This document shows positions 1 to 5,623 of a stretch of DNA of 21,281 nt, in pieces. Position 1 is the first letter of the stretch. Every line of letters starts with the position of its first letter. This DNA comes from a virus, in the IMG/VR virus record IMGVR_UViG_3300028115_000143, positions 1 to 21,281 of that record. One strand, 5' to 3'. The position numbers were made by a program, and so were the translations under genes. The notes beneath the pieces were generated by a model. It was not told where the DNA came from and did no database searches. It saw nothing but the letters and a program-made list of their open reading frames with translations.

Positions 1-617
1 CTTCACCTGAAACTATTTGGGACGGTTCCTCAAAATATGTTTTCCCTCCAAACGCAGGAACAGGAATACAAATAAAATCTTCTGAAGGAAGCGACTCACA
101 AGAATTTATAGTTCAAGGTTTGGATGAGAACTTCAAAGATCAAAGTTGGACTGGAAATCTAAACGGAGTTTCAGATGTTAATATTGAAGGTAGTTGGAGT
201 CGAGTTTTTAGATCTTTTAATAATGACTCTACACCAATAAGCGGAAATATCAATATACACGCAAGCGGTGACGCAGCAACATCTTATGCTCAAGTATTGG
301 CTGGAAACGACCAAACCTTAATGGCTTTGTATACTGTTCCATCCGATTGTACTGGTTATTTAATGGGTTATCACTCAACTGCATATAACCCTAGTAGTGC
401 AAGTGAAATTAACTATACAATTCAGCTTAGAACTAGAGAATATGGAAAAGTTTTTAGAGTTCAAGAAATATTTTCGGTAAATACTAGTAATGATATTAGT
501 CAAAACTTGCCTTTTCCTAGCAGGTTAGAACCTAAAACAGATATCCTCTTTGACGTTGTATCTGCTAATGGTAACAATGGGGCTGTTAATGCTGATTTTG
601 ACGTTGCTTTAGTTTAA
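1..617 (+). CDS. Virion structural protein, 3' part (5' end outside window)
   Basis: The reading frame is open from the first bases (first full codon at 3) to TAA at 615-617, so this is the C-terminal ~204 residues of a longer protein. The TTG at 120 lies inside the frame and is not a credible start. Visible pieces are 'IWDGSSKYVFPPNAGTGIQI', then 'EFIVQGLDENF', an RVFRSFNN stretch, and near the end 'TLMALYTVPSDCTGYLMGY' followed by 'REYGKVFRVQEIF' and a PKTDILFDV strand. The alternation of short beta-type segments with 'GLDENF', 'TLMALYTVP' and 'LxxxTDIxF' pieces resembles a family of uncharacterised structural proteins common in uncultured marine phages; that match is from memory. It is followed after 19 nt by the next gene on the same strand, so the two are probably co-transcribed. 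The exact virion role is unknown. Confidence 0.8.
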   Translation, partial: SPETIWDGSSKYVFPPNAGTGIQIKSSEGSDSQEFIVQGLDENFKDQSWTGNLNGVSDVNIEGSWSRVFRSFNNDSTPISGNINIHASGDAATSYAQVLAGNDQTLMALYTVPSDCTGYLMGYHSTAYNPSSASEINYTIQLRTREYGKVFRVQEIFSVNTSNDISQNLPFPSRLEPKTDILFDVVSANGNNGAVNADFDVALV

Positions 618-636
618 GTTTTTAATTAATAACAAT

Positions 637-1341
637 ATGGCTCAGTTAAACGCAAACACCCCGTATATTCAATGCTACATAAGAAATAAATATATATTCA
701 GCCCCGAAGATAAAGGACTGACGGAAGGTTACATATTCGGAGCAAAATCTATGATTAATAGGCCAATGCATTTTCACTTTCAGTCTTGTCTTGGTGCAAT
801 TTTTTGGCAGATTCCTATATCAGCTTTTTGCCATAAGGAAGACTACGATATTTTAAGCGAAGATGAAGAAAAACGTTTATCATTATTGCAAACATGGGAT
901 TGTCAAGATAACAATATTGCAGTAACGACATTTGGGTTTTTGCAGAATAAACGGGTAGACATTCATTGTCGTGATGGTGTGTGGCGTTCAGGTAAATATA
1001 TATTTACTATTGACGATTACGAAGGAGATTTAAATGAACTTAACATTGGGTACGCTAATGATCAAGACTCAAAATGTTTTCATTTTATAGAACTGGACGA
1101 TGGTAATTATGCTATACCCCCTAATAACCTTTTGCGTTGGCATAATGCTGATTTTATAGTTCCTTATCCTAAAGACAAACCTCCTAAAATTAAAATGTTT
1201 AATGACCCTTTATGTTCGGAAGATATAGACAGGTCTTACGGAAACACTCCATACTTTTTTTACAATCACTATTCGAAAAAAGAAGAGCTCAAAGAGCAGG
1301 AAGACAACAAAAAGCCTTTAAAAGAGTATCGTTCAGCTTAA
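637..1341 (+). CDS. Conserved-looking phage protein of unknown function (234 aa)
   Basis: This is an intact 234-residue frame starting ATG GCT CAG. I do not recognise a named domain. The N-terminal half (about 5-80) contains 'PYIQCYIRNKYIF' and an aromatic/His-rich stretch ('MHFHFQSCLGAIFWQIPISAF'-like order of residues). The middle holds WDCQDNNIAV near residue 90. The region from about 145 has 'FHFIELDDGNYAIPPNNLLR' followed by a proline/lysine-rich segment. The last ~25 residues are highly charged (KKEELKEQEDNKKPLKEYRSA-type) and probably disordered. There is no signal peptide or membrane segment. It lies between a structural gene and a small hypothetical gene, which suggests a virion-assembly or accessory role, but that is only positional. 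No Shine-Dalgarno is visible in the 19-nt AT-only leader. Confidence 0.75.
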   Translation: MAQLNANTPYIQCYIRNKYIFSPEDKGLTEGYIFGAKSMINRPMHFHFQSCLGAIFWQIPISAFCHKEDYDILSEDEEKRLSLLQTWDCQDNNIAVTTFGFLQNKRVDIHCRDGVWRSGKYIFTIDDYEGDLNELNIGYANDQDSKCFHFIELDDGNYAIPPNNLLRWHNADFIVPYPKDKPPKIKMFNDPLCSEDIDRSYGNTPYFFYNHYSKKEELKEQEDNKKPLKEYRSA

Positions 1342-1348
1342 TATTTTA

Positions 1349-1359
1349 AGTGTATTAAT
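1349..1359 (+). promoter_or_regulatory. AGTGTA motif upstream of the 87-aa gene
   Basis: AGTGTATTAAT lies in the 22-nt gap before the ATG at 1364. Read as GTG-TAnnnT, the hexamer TATTAA begins at 1353, 11 nt before the start codon. If it is a -10 element, the transcript would begin at or next to the ATG. It is the same motif seen at seven other gene starts in the window. The promoter function is inferred. Confidence 0.45.
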
Positions 1360-1363
1360 AATT

Positions 1364-1627
1364 ATGGCAATTTACACTGGTAATAACCCAATGATTTTAC
1401 AGTCTTTAATTCATCAAGAATTTAACACTGGAGAATTAGCGACGGGTTATGACGCTTTAATAACTGGATTGATAAATACTGGAGATTCAGATCAACTTCA
1501 ATTATTAATAAATCATTTGGGTCGAGAATATTTTAGAAAACAGTACAACGCAGGTCTTTCTGAATACATATTAGATACATATGATGCAGGTTTTAGACCA
1601 ATTACTGTTACAGGAATCTATTCTTAA
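1364..1627 (+). CDS. Small protein of unknown function (87 aa)
   Basis: This intact short frame begins ATG GCA ATT 5 nt after the AGTGTA-type motif and ends just before a strong terminator, which supports it as a real gene. The protein is acidic to neutral and predicted largely helical in the middle ('ALITGLINTGDSDQLQLLIN' is amphipathic), with no Cys, membrane segment or signal peptide. 'LGREYFRKQYNAGLSEYILD' forms a second helical, charged stretch. No family is recognised. It could be a small virion or assembly factor, being the last gene of the leftmost plus-strand unit. Confidence 0.65.
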   Translation: MAIYTGNNPMILQSLIHQEFNTGELATGYDALITGLINTGDSDQLQLLINHLGREYFRKQYNAGLSEYILDTYDAGFRPITVTGIYS

Positions 1628-1636
1628 AGGCATGTA

Positions 1637-1664
1637 AAAAACCCCCGCATTCACGGGGGTTTTT
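1637..1664. terminator. Bidirectional rho-independent terminator
   Basis: An AAAAACCCCCG / CGGGGGTTTTT hairpin with an 11-bp perfect stem and a 6-nt loop (cattca) sits between converging genes that end at 1627 (+) and 1687 (-). The T tract follows the GC stem on the plus strand. The A tract before it serves as the T tract on the minus strand, so it can terminate both units. The flanks also carry near-symmetric GCATG sequences (1630-1634 and 1671-1675) that could extend the structure. It is the only strong intrinsic terminator I see in the window. Confidence 0.9.
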
Positions 1665-1686
1665 ATTTTTGCATGCTTTAATTTTT

Positions 1687-2250
1687 TTAGTACAAGTCCG
1701 AATAGTCCACTGAAGCAGAAGCTTCGCTGACTTTTATTCCGAACTTTTTAGCCGCAGCTTTAATTTTTTTCAGGGCTGTTTTTTTGGCTTCTTCACTAAT
1801 GTCAGTTTGGTCCAAACGAGCTAGGGCATTGCGTACATGAGCAGCATCGTTAATTGGGAGATGTCTTAATGAACGGGGGACTGTCTTACCTTCATCGTCT
1901 TTTTCTCCTCCGGGCTCAATATATGCAAAATCAGAATCAGGAAGATTATTTTTTTCTTTTGAGCTTAAGACAGCACTTTTCATCTGCTTAAGATTTTCCT
2001 TATCGTACTTTTTATCTTTTTCGATATCGACTATTTCGACGCTTTTCTTCTCGGAAGGTTTACCCTTTTTGAGTTTTTTGATTTTACTATCGTCGTCTTT
2101 TAAAGCATCTTTTTCATGCTTTTCTTTTTCTTTTTGGTTATCGCGTTTGAGTTCTTTGGTATCAATTTTTTCATACTGCTTTTTACTCATAGCAGCTTCT
2201 TGCTCTTCGCGCCATTTAATAATCTTTTCTGAAAAGTCTACAATTTTCAT
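1687..2250 (-). CDS. Charged phage protein with DUF6582-like C-terminal domain
   Basis: The 187-aa protein has two parts. Residues ~1-100 are Lys/Glu/Asp-rich, low in complexity and probably coiled-coil or disordered. Residues ~103-175 form a compact domain with the order LPDSDFAYIEPGG, an EGKTVPRSLRHLPI segment, then DAAHVRNALARLDQ and KIKAAAKKFGIKV. That C-terminal pattern (LPDSxFA, Lxx(H/N)DAxHVRNAxAR, IxAAAKxFG) is familiar from phage proteins and from the end of some head-maturation proteases and scaffold-like proteins (DUF6582-like, from memory). Its biochemical role is unknown to me. It is transcribed against the neighbouring structural genes and uses the shared terminator at 1637-1664. 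The start is the ATG at 2250, 18 nt downstream of a TAATTA hexamer. A scaffold or capsid-associated role is possible but unproven. Confidence 0.8.
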   Translation of the reverse strand: MKIVDFSEKIIKWREEQEAAMSKKQYEKIDTKELKRDNQKEKEKHEKDALKDDDSKIKKLKKGKPSEKKSVEIVDIEKDKKYDKENLKQMKSAVLSSKEKNNLPDSDFAYIEPGGEKDDEGKTVPRSLRHLPINDAAHVRNALARLDQTDISEEAKKTALKKIKAAAKKFGIKVSEASASVDYSDLY

Positions 2251-2261
2251 GTTTCTTAAAT

Positions 2262-2271
2262 CTAATTACAC
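2262..2271 (-). promoter_or_regulatory. GTGTA motif proximal to the DUF6582-like gene
   Basis: Reading down the minus strand, GTGTAATTAG precedes the ATG at 2250. The TAATTA hexamer starts at 2268, 18 nt before the start codon. It is a weaker match than other copies because the leading base is G rather than A. The proposed role is promoter. Confidence 0.3.
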
Positions 2272-2275
2272 CCTT

Positions 2276-2326
2276 TTAAGATACAGTGGGCATTTTTTTA
2301 TTTTCTCCCTCCTTATAACTTTTCAT
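2276..2326 (-). CDS. Possible 16-codon leader ORF
   Basis: On the minus strand, ATG at 2326 opens a frame MKSYKEGENKKMPTVS followed by TAA. It begins 10 nt after the hexamer of the AGTGTAATAT motif at 2340, the same geometry as the other genes in the window. It contains AAGGAGGG (2314-2307), the best Shine-Dalgarno match I noticed in the window, 13 nt before an internal ATG at 2293. It could be a short leader peptide for the 187-aa gene, or chance. It is too short to judge from composition. Confidence 0.15.
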   Translation of the reverse strand: MKSYKEGENKKMPTVS

Positions 2327-2329
2327 TTT

Positions 2330-2340
2330 AATATTACACT
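2330..2340 (-). promoter_or_regulatory. AGTGTAATATT motif, distal for minus-strand unit
   Basis: On the minus strand this reads AGTGTAATATT, identical in its first ten bases and the eleventh T to the plus-strand copy at 3442-3452. It is placed to transcribe leftward toward the DUF6582-like gene, with a leader of about 70-75 nt containing AAGGAGGG. Two exact copies in two short intergenic gaps on opposite strands are the best direct evidence for the motif. Confidence 0.5.
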
Positions 2341-2357
2341 AAAAGCGTGTATCATAT
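2331..2357. promoter_or_regulatory. Imperfect palindrome between divergent promoters
   Basis: ATATTACAC (2331-2339) and GTGTATCATAT (2347-2357) form an imperfect inverted repeat around the 7-nt spacer TAAAAGC. The symmetry arises because two AGTGTA-type motifs face away from each other in the 112-bp gap between the minus-strand gene at 2250 and phoH at 2363. It may simply be back-to-back promoters. It could also be an operator that coordinates both. Confidence 0.3.
2345..2357 (+). promoter_or_regulatory. GCGTGTATCATAT motif upstream of phoH
   Basis: GTGTATCATATTA precedes the ATG at 2363. The hexamer TATCAT starts at 2350, 13 nt before the start codon, so a transcript would be nearly leaderless. 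No Shine-Dalgarno is present. It differs from the consensus AGTGTA by having GCGTGTA. Confidence 0.4.
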
Positions 2358-2362
2358 TAGTG

Positions 2363-3124
2363 ATGTCAAGAGCTAAACACACAGGGGATTTTGAGTCCCT
2401 TGAAGTTACCGACGGAAAAGTGAAAATTCACCAAAGGGATACTATCAAACCAAGAGAAAATTTTTATATAGAAGAATTACCTTGGACAGAAAAACAAAAA
2501 CGATTTATAGAAATATCATTAAATAAATCCACAAGACTAGTATTGTGCAAAGGGCCTGCAGGTAGCTCTAAGACTTTAACAGCAGTATATTCTGCCCTTA
2601 ATCTTCTTAATGACTCTAAGGTCTCTGATGTAATATATATGCGTTCTGCAGTGGAAAGCTCGGATTCTAGGTTAGGTTTCCTCCCCGGAGATGCTGATGA
2701 GAAGTTGCATTATTATAATCTACCTTTTATGGATAAGTTGGATGAACTTTTAAATGAAGATACTGTAAAAAAACTACAAAGAGATCAAAGAGTCTCAATA
2801 CATCCCGTAAATTTTGCTAGGGGTATGAGCTGGAATGGAAAAGCTATTCTTTTAGACGAAGCTCAAAACAGCTCTTTTAGAGAAATAGTAACAGTTCTAA
2901 CTCGAATTGGAAGGTATTCTCGAGGATTTATTATGGCTGATCCTATGCAAACAGACCTAAAGAATGGAAATAGAGGAGGGTTTGAAAAGATATTTTCAGC
3001 TTTCAACAATGAAGAAAGCAAAGATATGGGAATTCATACGTTTGAATTTGATGAAACTGATATTGTTAGGTCTGCATTAACAAGATTTATTGTTCAAAAA
3101 ATTAGCTCTATCGAAAATCATTAA
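2363..3124 (+). CDS. phoH: PhoH-like P-loop ATPase
   Basis: This is a 253-residue protein of the PhoH family, a P-loop NTPase group common in marine phages and linked by name to the phosphate regulon, whose molecular role in phages is unresolved. The Walker A motif GPAGSSKT is at residues 64-71, after the strand RLVLCK. The family segment SRLGFLPGDADEKL is around 102-115. Walker B AILLDEAQN is at 161-169, and RGFIMADPMQTDL follows near 187-199. Length and domain content match a single-domain PhoH. The start is the ATG (MSRAKHTGDF). The frame runs further upstream as far as 2069, but that part is antisense to the neighbouring gene and gives an implausible Phe/Ser-rich peptide, and the divergent regulatory gap supports 2363. 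The 3' end overlaps the convergent gene by 17 bp. It has its own AGTGTA-type motif and so appears to be a one-gene unit. Confidence 0.92.
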   Translation: MSRAKHTGDFESLEVTDGKVKIHQRDTIKPRENFYIEELPWTEKQKRFIEISLNKSTRLVLCKGPAGSSKTLTAVYSALNLLNDSKVSDVIYMRSAVESSDSRLGFLPGDADEKLHYYNLPFMDKLDELLNEDTVKKLQRDQRVSIHPVNFARGMSWNGKAILLDEAQNSSFREIVTVLTRIGRYSRGFIMADPMQTDLKNGNRGGFEKIFSAFNNEESKDMGIHTFEFDETDIVRSALTRFIVQKISSIENH

Positions 3125-3386
3125 TATTTTTCTTTATTAATCGCGCTACAAGAGCAGAAAATTTTCTAACTTTATATTCGGGAATATCCCAAAAGAAAGC
3201 ATGAGTGACTTCTTCAACGAGGACACTCATCTTTCTTCTATTTTTTAAAGTAGGGTCTATTTCAATGGTAGGCTTCTCAGTCTCTGGGCTACTACATAAA
3301 CCATCAGCTTTATATTTATAATGAGGTTTTTTCCATATTAGATCATATTCAACACCATCCGCATTGGTAAACTTGGAGTTTTCCAT
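3108..3386 (-). CDS. Small metallopeptidase-like phage protein with EExxH in place of HExxH
   Basis: The 92-residue protein MENSKFTNADG... is followed by an 'IEIDPTLKNRRKMSVLVEE' segment, the motif VEEVTHAFFWD (around 58-68) and a helical, basic C-terminus. The layout (substrate-like strand, 'RRKMSVLV', EExxHAxFWD, then a helix) resembles small phage zinc-peptidase-like proteins of the type LIHExxHAxxWD. Here the first zinc-binding His is replaced by Glu, so catalysis is doubtful and a structural or regulatory role is possible. The start is the ATG at 3386. An in-frame GTG at 3404 is rejected because it lies inside the AGTGTA motif. The gene runs antisense to its neighbours and converges on phoH with a 17-bp overlap, so the two transcripts may interfere. 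Confidence 0.75.
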   Translation of the reverse strand: MENSKFTNADGVEYDLIWKKPHYKYKADGLCSSPETEKPTIEIDPTLKNRRKMSVLVEEVTHAFFWDIPEYKVRKFSALVARLIKKNINDFR

Positions 3387-3394
3387 ATATAAAA

Positions 3395-3405
3395 GAGAAT
3401 ACACT
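3395..3405 (-). promoter_or_regulatory. AGTGTATTCTC motif; decides the start of the metallopeptidase-like gene
   Basis: On the minus strand, AGTGTATTCTC covers the in-frame GTG at 3404 and leaves the ATG at 3386 as the natural start, 15 nt after the TATTCT hexamer begins. It is arranged back-to-back with the plus-strand copy at 3442, so the 71-bp gap is a divergent promoter region. Confidence 0.4.
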
Positions 3406-3441
3406 TTTTTTGAAAAACTGATAAGGATTAATACTATATAT

Positions 3442-3452
3442 AGTGTAATATT
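3442..3452 (+). promoter_or_regulatory. AGTGTAATATT motif upstream of the sigma/terminase operon
   Basis: AGTGTAATATT, followed by a T run, directly precedes ATG at 3458; the TAATAT hexamer starts at 3446, 12 nt before the codon. Just upstream is a plausible host sigma-70 promoter: TTGAAA at 3410-3415, 16 nt, then TACTAT at 3432-3437. This operon may therefore be readable both by host polymerase and through the phage motif, which would suit a unit that encodes its own sigma factor. Confidence 0.5.
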
Positions 3453-3457
3453 TTTTT

Positions 3458-3847
3458 ATGAAAGCGTATTGTCCAGATTGCGGTTCAGCAACAGAGTATT
3501 CTTTAAGTAAGCCTAAATTTTGTGCTTCTTGCGGTAAGTCTTTTTCTTTGACTGCATCAGCGCCGGTTAAAAAAATTTTTAAACCCCGAGCTAAAACTGT
3601 TGAACCTCAAATTGAAATAGAGGAAGAAGAAGAATTTTCAATTCCAGATATTGATAAACTACAAGTTAGTATTGAAGCGTCTAGATTTAAAAATGTAAAT
3701 AAAATAGGGGAAATCATGGGGTCTAATACCGATAGCGAACAAGAAGAGTTTCAAAGGCAACCTGATTCGAGTTATTCTTTAGATAGTTTCGAACAGGATT
3801 TCATGAGGGACGCGGGAAGTTCACGTAAATCTGATGCGAAAACCTAA
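3458..3847 (+). CDS. Zinc-ribbon protein encoded with the sigma factor
   Basis: The 129-aa protein opens with a four-cysteine zinc ribbon: CPDC at residues 5-8 and CASC at 22-25, separated by 13 residues, with Gly after the second Cys of each pair (CPDCGS, CASCGKS). After a basic linker (KKIFKPRAK, ~38-46) comes an acidic run (EIEEEEEF, ~53-60), then a mixed helical/disordered tail rich in Ser, Asp and Gln ending in SLDSFEQDFMRD. There is no catalytic motif. It is the first gene of the operon and its end overlaps the sigma-factor start by 14 nt, indicating translational coupling. By analogy with T4, where the late sigma factor gp55 works with the coactivator gp33, this could be a partner of the sigma factor. 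I have no sequence similarity to gp33, so that is inference from position. Confidence 0.85.
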   Translation: MKAYCPDCGSATEYSLSKPKFCASCGKSFSLTASAPVKKIFKPRAKTVEPQIEIEEEEEFSIPDIDKLQVSIEASRFKNVNKIGEIMGSNTDSEQEEFQRQPDSSYSLDSFEQDFMRDAGSSRKSDAKT

Positions 3848-4517
3848 ACTAAAATTTGAAGATAATATTGAACAAATAGATAGAGAAATAAAAAAAAGAA
3901 GATCCAAGTGGAACCTGACGGCACTTTCATGGATGGACTTTGATGATGTTTCTCAAATACTTAGAATTCATATATTTAACAAATGGCATTTATATGACAT
4001 TAACAAACCGTTAAATCCGTGGATTAATAGAATAATTTCTAATCAGATTAAAAATTTAATCCGTAATAATTACGGAAACTATTGTAGACCTTGTCTGAAA
4101 TGTGCTGCCGCAGAAGCTGGAGACTTATGCTATATTTATGGAAAGCAAAGTGATTCATGCCCTCTATTCGCCAACTGGGAGAAAACAAAAAAGCAAGCTT
4201 ATAATGCTAAACTCCCCGTTTCAATAAATGACCATACCTATGAATTAAATTCAGCTGAATACAACAATATTGACATAATTAATATAATGTCGAAGGTAAA
4301 TGCCAAAATGAAAGAGACTCTAAAGCCCGCCGAATGGAAAATATACAAAGCTTTATATATTGATCATTTATCTGAAGAAGATGCCGCAACTTTAATGGGG
4401 TATAAGACGAATGAAAAAAATCGTGTCCCCGGCTACAAACAAATTAAAAATGTAAAAAAAGCTATAATAAATAAAGTAAAAAAAATGTTACATAACGGTG
4501 AAATAGAGATATTATGA
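3834..4517 (+). CDS. Phage RNA polymerase sigma factor, gp55-like, with inserted Cys cluster
   Basis: The 227-aa protein has a sigma-70-like split architecture. Residues ~33-80 (WMDFDDVSQILRIHIFNKWH... then PWINRIISNQIKNLIRN) match region 2: an acidic DDVxQ helix followed by the WINRxxxNQIxNLIRN helix that contacts core polymerase and the -10 DNA. Residues ~163-216 (KPAEWKIYKALYIDHLSEED, AATLMGYK, then GYKQIKNVKKAIINKVKKML) look like a region 4 helix-turn-helix. Between them is a Cys cluster (C84, C87, C90, C99, C109) that may bind zinc. The length suits phage late sigma factors of the T4 gp55 type rather than full host sigmas. The ATG at 3834 overlaps the upstream gene by 14 nt, and its stop overlaps the next ATG (ATGA). 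The likely role is to direct host polymerase to phage promoters, plausibly the AGTGTA motif. Confidence 0.82.
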   Translation: MRKPKLKFEDNIEQIDREIKKRRSKWNLTALSWMDFDDVSQILRIHIFNKWHLYDINKPLNPWINRIISNQIKNLIRNNYGNYCRPCLKCAAAEAGDLCYIYGKQSDSCPLFANWEKTKKQAYNAKLPVSINDHTYELNSAEYNNIDIINIMSKVNAKMKETLKPAEWKIYKALYIDHLSEEDAATLMGYKTNEKNRVPGYKQIKNVKKAIINKVKKMLHNGEIEIL

Positions 4518-5623
4518 GCGCTAAAAAGTTTACCCTTAATGAAGATCAGCAATTAGCTATCCTAGAGCTATGGAACAGTGGAGAGGATAAAAATCTTTAC
4601 ATAAATAACATTATGAAATCTGTGTTCCCTGACTTGCCAAAAGATAAACAGGACGGTAGATCTAAGGAAGGGAGAGCTGTTAAAAAGTTTCTACATGAAA
4701 AAGGTATAGAAGTCAAGGTCACAAGTAAGCATTATCCAAAAGAAAAAGTTGAGCTTACTGAAGATCAAAAAGAGTTTATATATAATAATTGCGGGTCCAT
4801 GAAACCCATGGAAATAGCTCGAACTATATTCGAAGAACCTAAAATATCTGCACTCGATCTTAGATATAAAGTGCTTTTTGAATACCTGAGCGCTATAGAT
4901 AATAAGGTTAAATATTCTGATATCACACCTGAAGACACAGCGGAAGGGGGATATGCTCCTCCTAAGTCTGAGGCTAGAGCACTAGTTAGGGTAAATAAGT
5001 ATGTTCATAACGGTATAGATAAAAATAAAGTTACTTCAAAACATAAAAGAAGTTTGTCGACTTTAATTGGGTATATGCACACCTATCGTTTTCTTCATCA
5101 GATTAGCACTTACTCTATAGAAACTGATAGAGAATTATTTGAAAGTAGTTTCGTAAGATATACTTGGGACAAGGATGACTTAACCCAAGAAGAGGTAGAT
5201 CAATATATAGTACTTTCTGCTGAAGTTGTTATAGCTTCTAATATTCAAAGAAGGGTCGAAAGATTACAAACTCTTTTGGATCAAAACGCAGAAGACACTG
5301 AAGGTCGGAAAATGGCAATGAGTTTGGTTGAAGCAATCAACACCGCACAGACTGAATATAATCAATGTGTAAATAGACAAACTAAACTACTCAATGAACT
5401 AAAAGAAAAAAGAAGTCAGCGGATGAGTAAACAGATGCAGCAGTCTGCCTCTATTTTAAATCTGGTAGAACTTTGGAAAGATGAAGAGTCTCGCAATAAA
5501 ATGATTAAGATAGCCGACCTTAGACGTAAAAATATCTCTTCAGAGATAGAAAGATTAGGATCTATGGAAGATATAAAGTCTAGGATCATGGGTATAAGCG
5601 AGGAAGAAATTTTAAATGGTTAA
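4514..5623 (+). CDS. DNA-binding protein, probable terminase small subunit
   Basis: This is a 369-aa mostly helical protein. Two N-terminal helical segments look like DNA-binding helix-turn-helix units: ~7-62 (FTLNEDQQLAILELW ... EGRAVKKFLHEKG) and ~80-125 (LTEDQKEFIYNNCGSMKPME, then IARTIF ... ALDLRYKVLFEYL). A Pro/Gly linker follows near 137-150. Residues ~175-300 form a long helical core, including DRELFESSFVRYTWDKDDLT and VVIASNIQRRVERLQTLLDQ, and the charged C-terminus contains SILNLVELWKDEESR. The core is of a type I associate with conserved marine-phage proteins encoded just before terL. The small-terminase assignment rests on this position, the DNA-binding N-terminus and the helical oligomer-like core; it is longer than typical TerS. 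The start overlaps the sigma stop by 4 nt and the end overlaps the nuclease by 8 nt. An alternative is another packaging or transcription regulator. Confidence 0.6.
   Translation: MSAKKFTLNEDQQLAILELWNSGEDKNLYINNIMKSVFPDLPKDKQDGRSKEGRAVKKFLHEKGIEVKVTSKHYPKEKVELTEDQKEFIYNNCGSMKPMEIARTIFEEPKISALDLRYKVLFEYLSAIDNKVKYSDITPEDTAEGGYAPPKSEARALVRVNKYVHNGIDKNKVTSKHKRSLSTLIGYMHTYRFLHQISTYSIETDRELFESSFVRYTWDKDDLTQEEVDQYIVLSAEVVIASNIQRRVERLQTLLDQNAEDTEGRKMAMSLVEAINTAQTEYNQCVNRQTKLLNELKEKRSQRMSKQMQQSASILNLVELWKDEESRNKMIKIADLRRKNISSEIERLGSMEDIKSRIMGISEEEILNG

Noticed and set aside
120-617. A separate gene starting with TTG at 120
   Set aside because: The frame is open upstream to the window edge with protein-like, fitting sequence, so this is an internal codon of a larger gene.
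2069-2362. N-terminal extension of phoH
   Set aside because: It would be antisense to the minus-strand gene, gives a Phe/Ser-rich implausible peptide and ignores the intergenic motifs. The ATG at 2363 gives a normal PhoH.
3387-3404. GTG start at 3404 for the metallopeptidase-like gene
   Set aside because: This GTG is part of the AGTGTA motif itself. The ATG at 3386 gives a sensible start with the same spacing as other genes.
3410-3437. Host sigma-70 promoter as a stand-alone feature
   Set aside because: TTGAAA-N16-TACTAT is acceptable, but in DNA this AT-rich such matches are common. It is mentioned only together with the motif at 3442.
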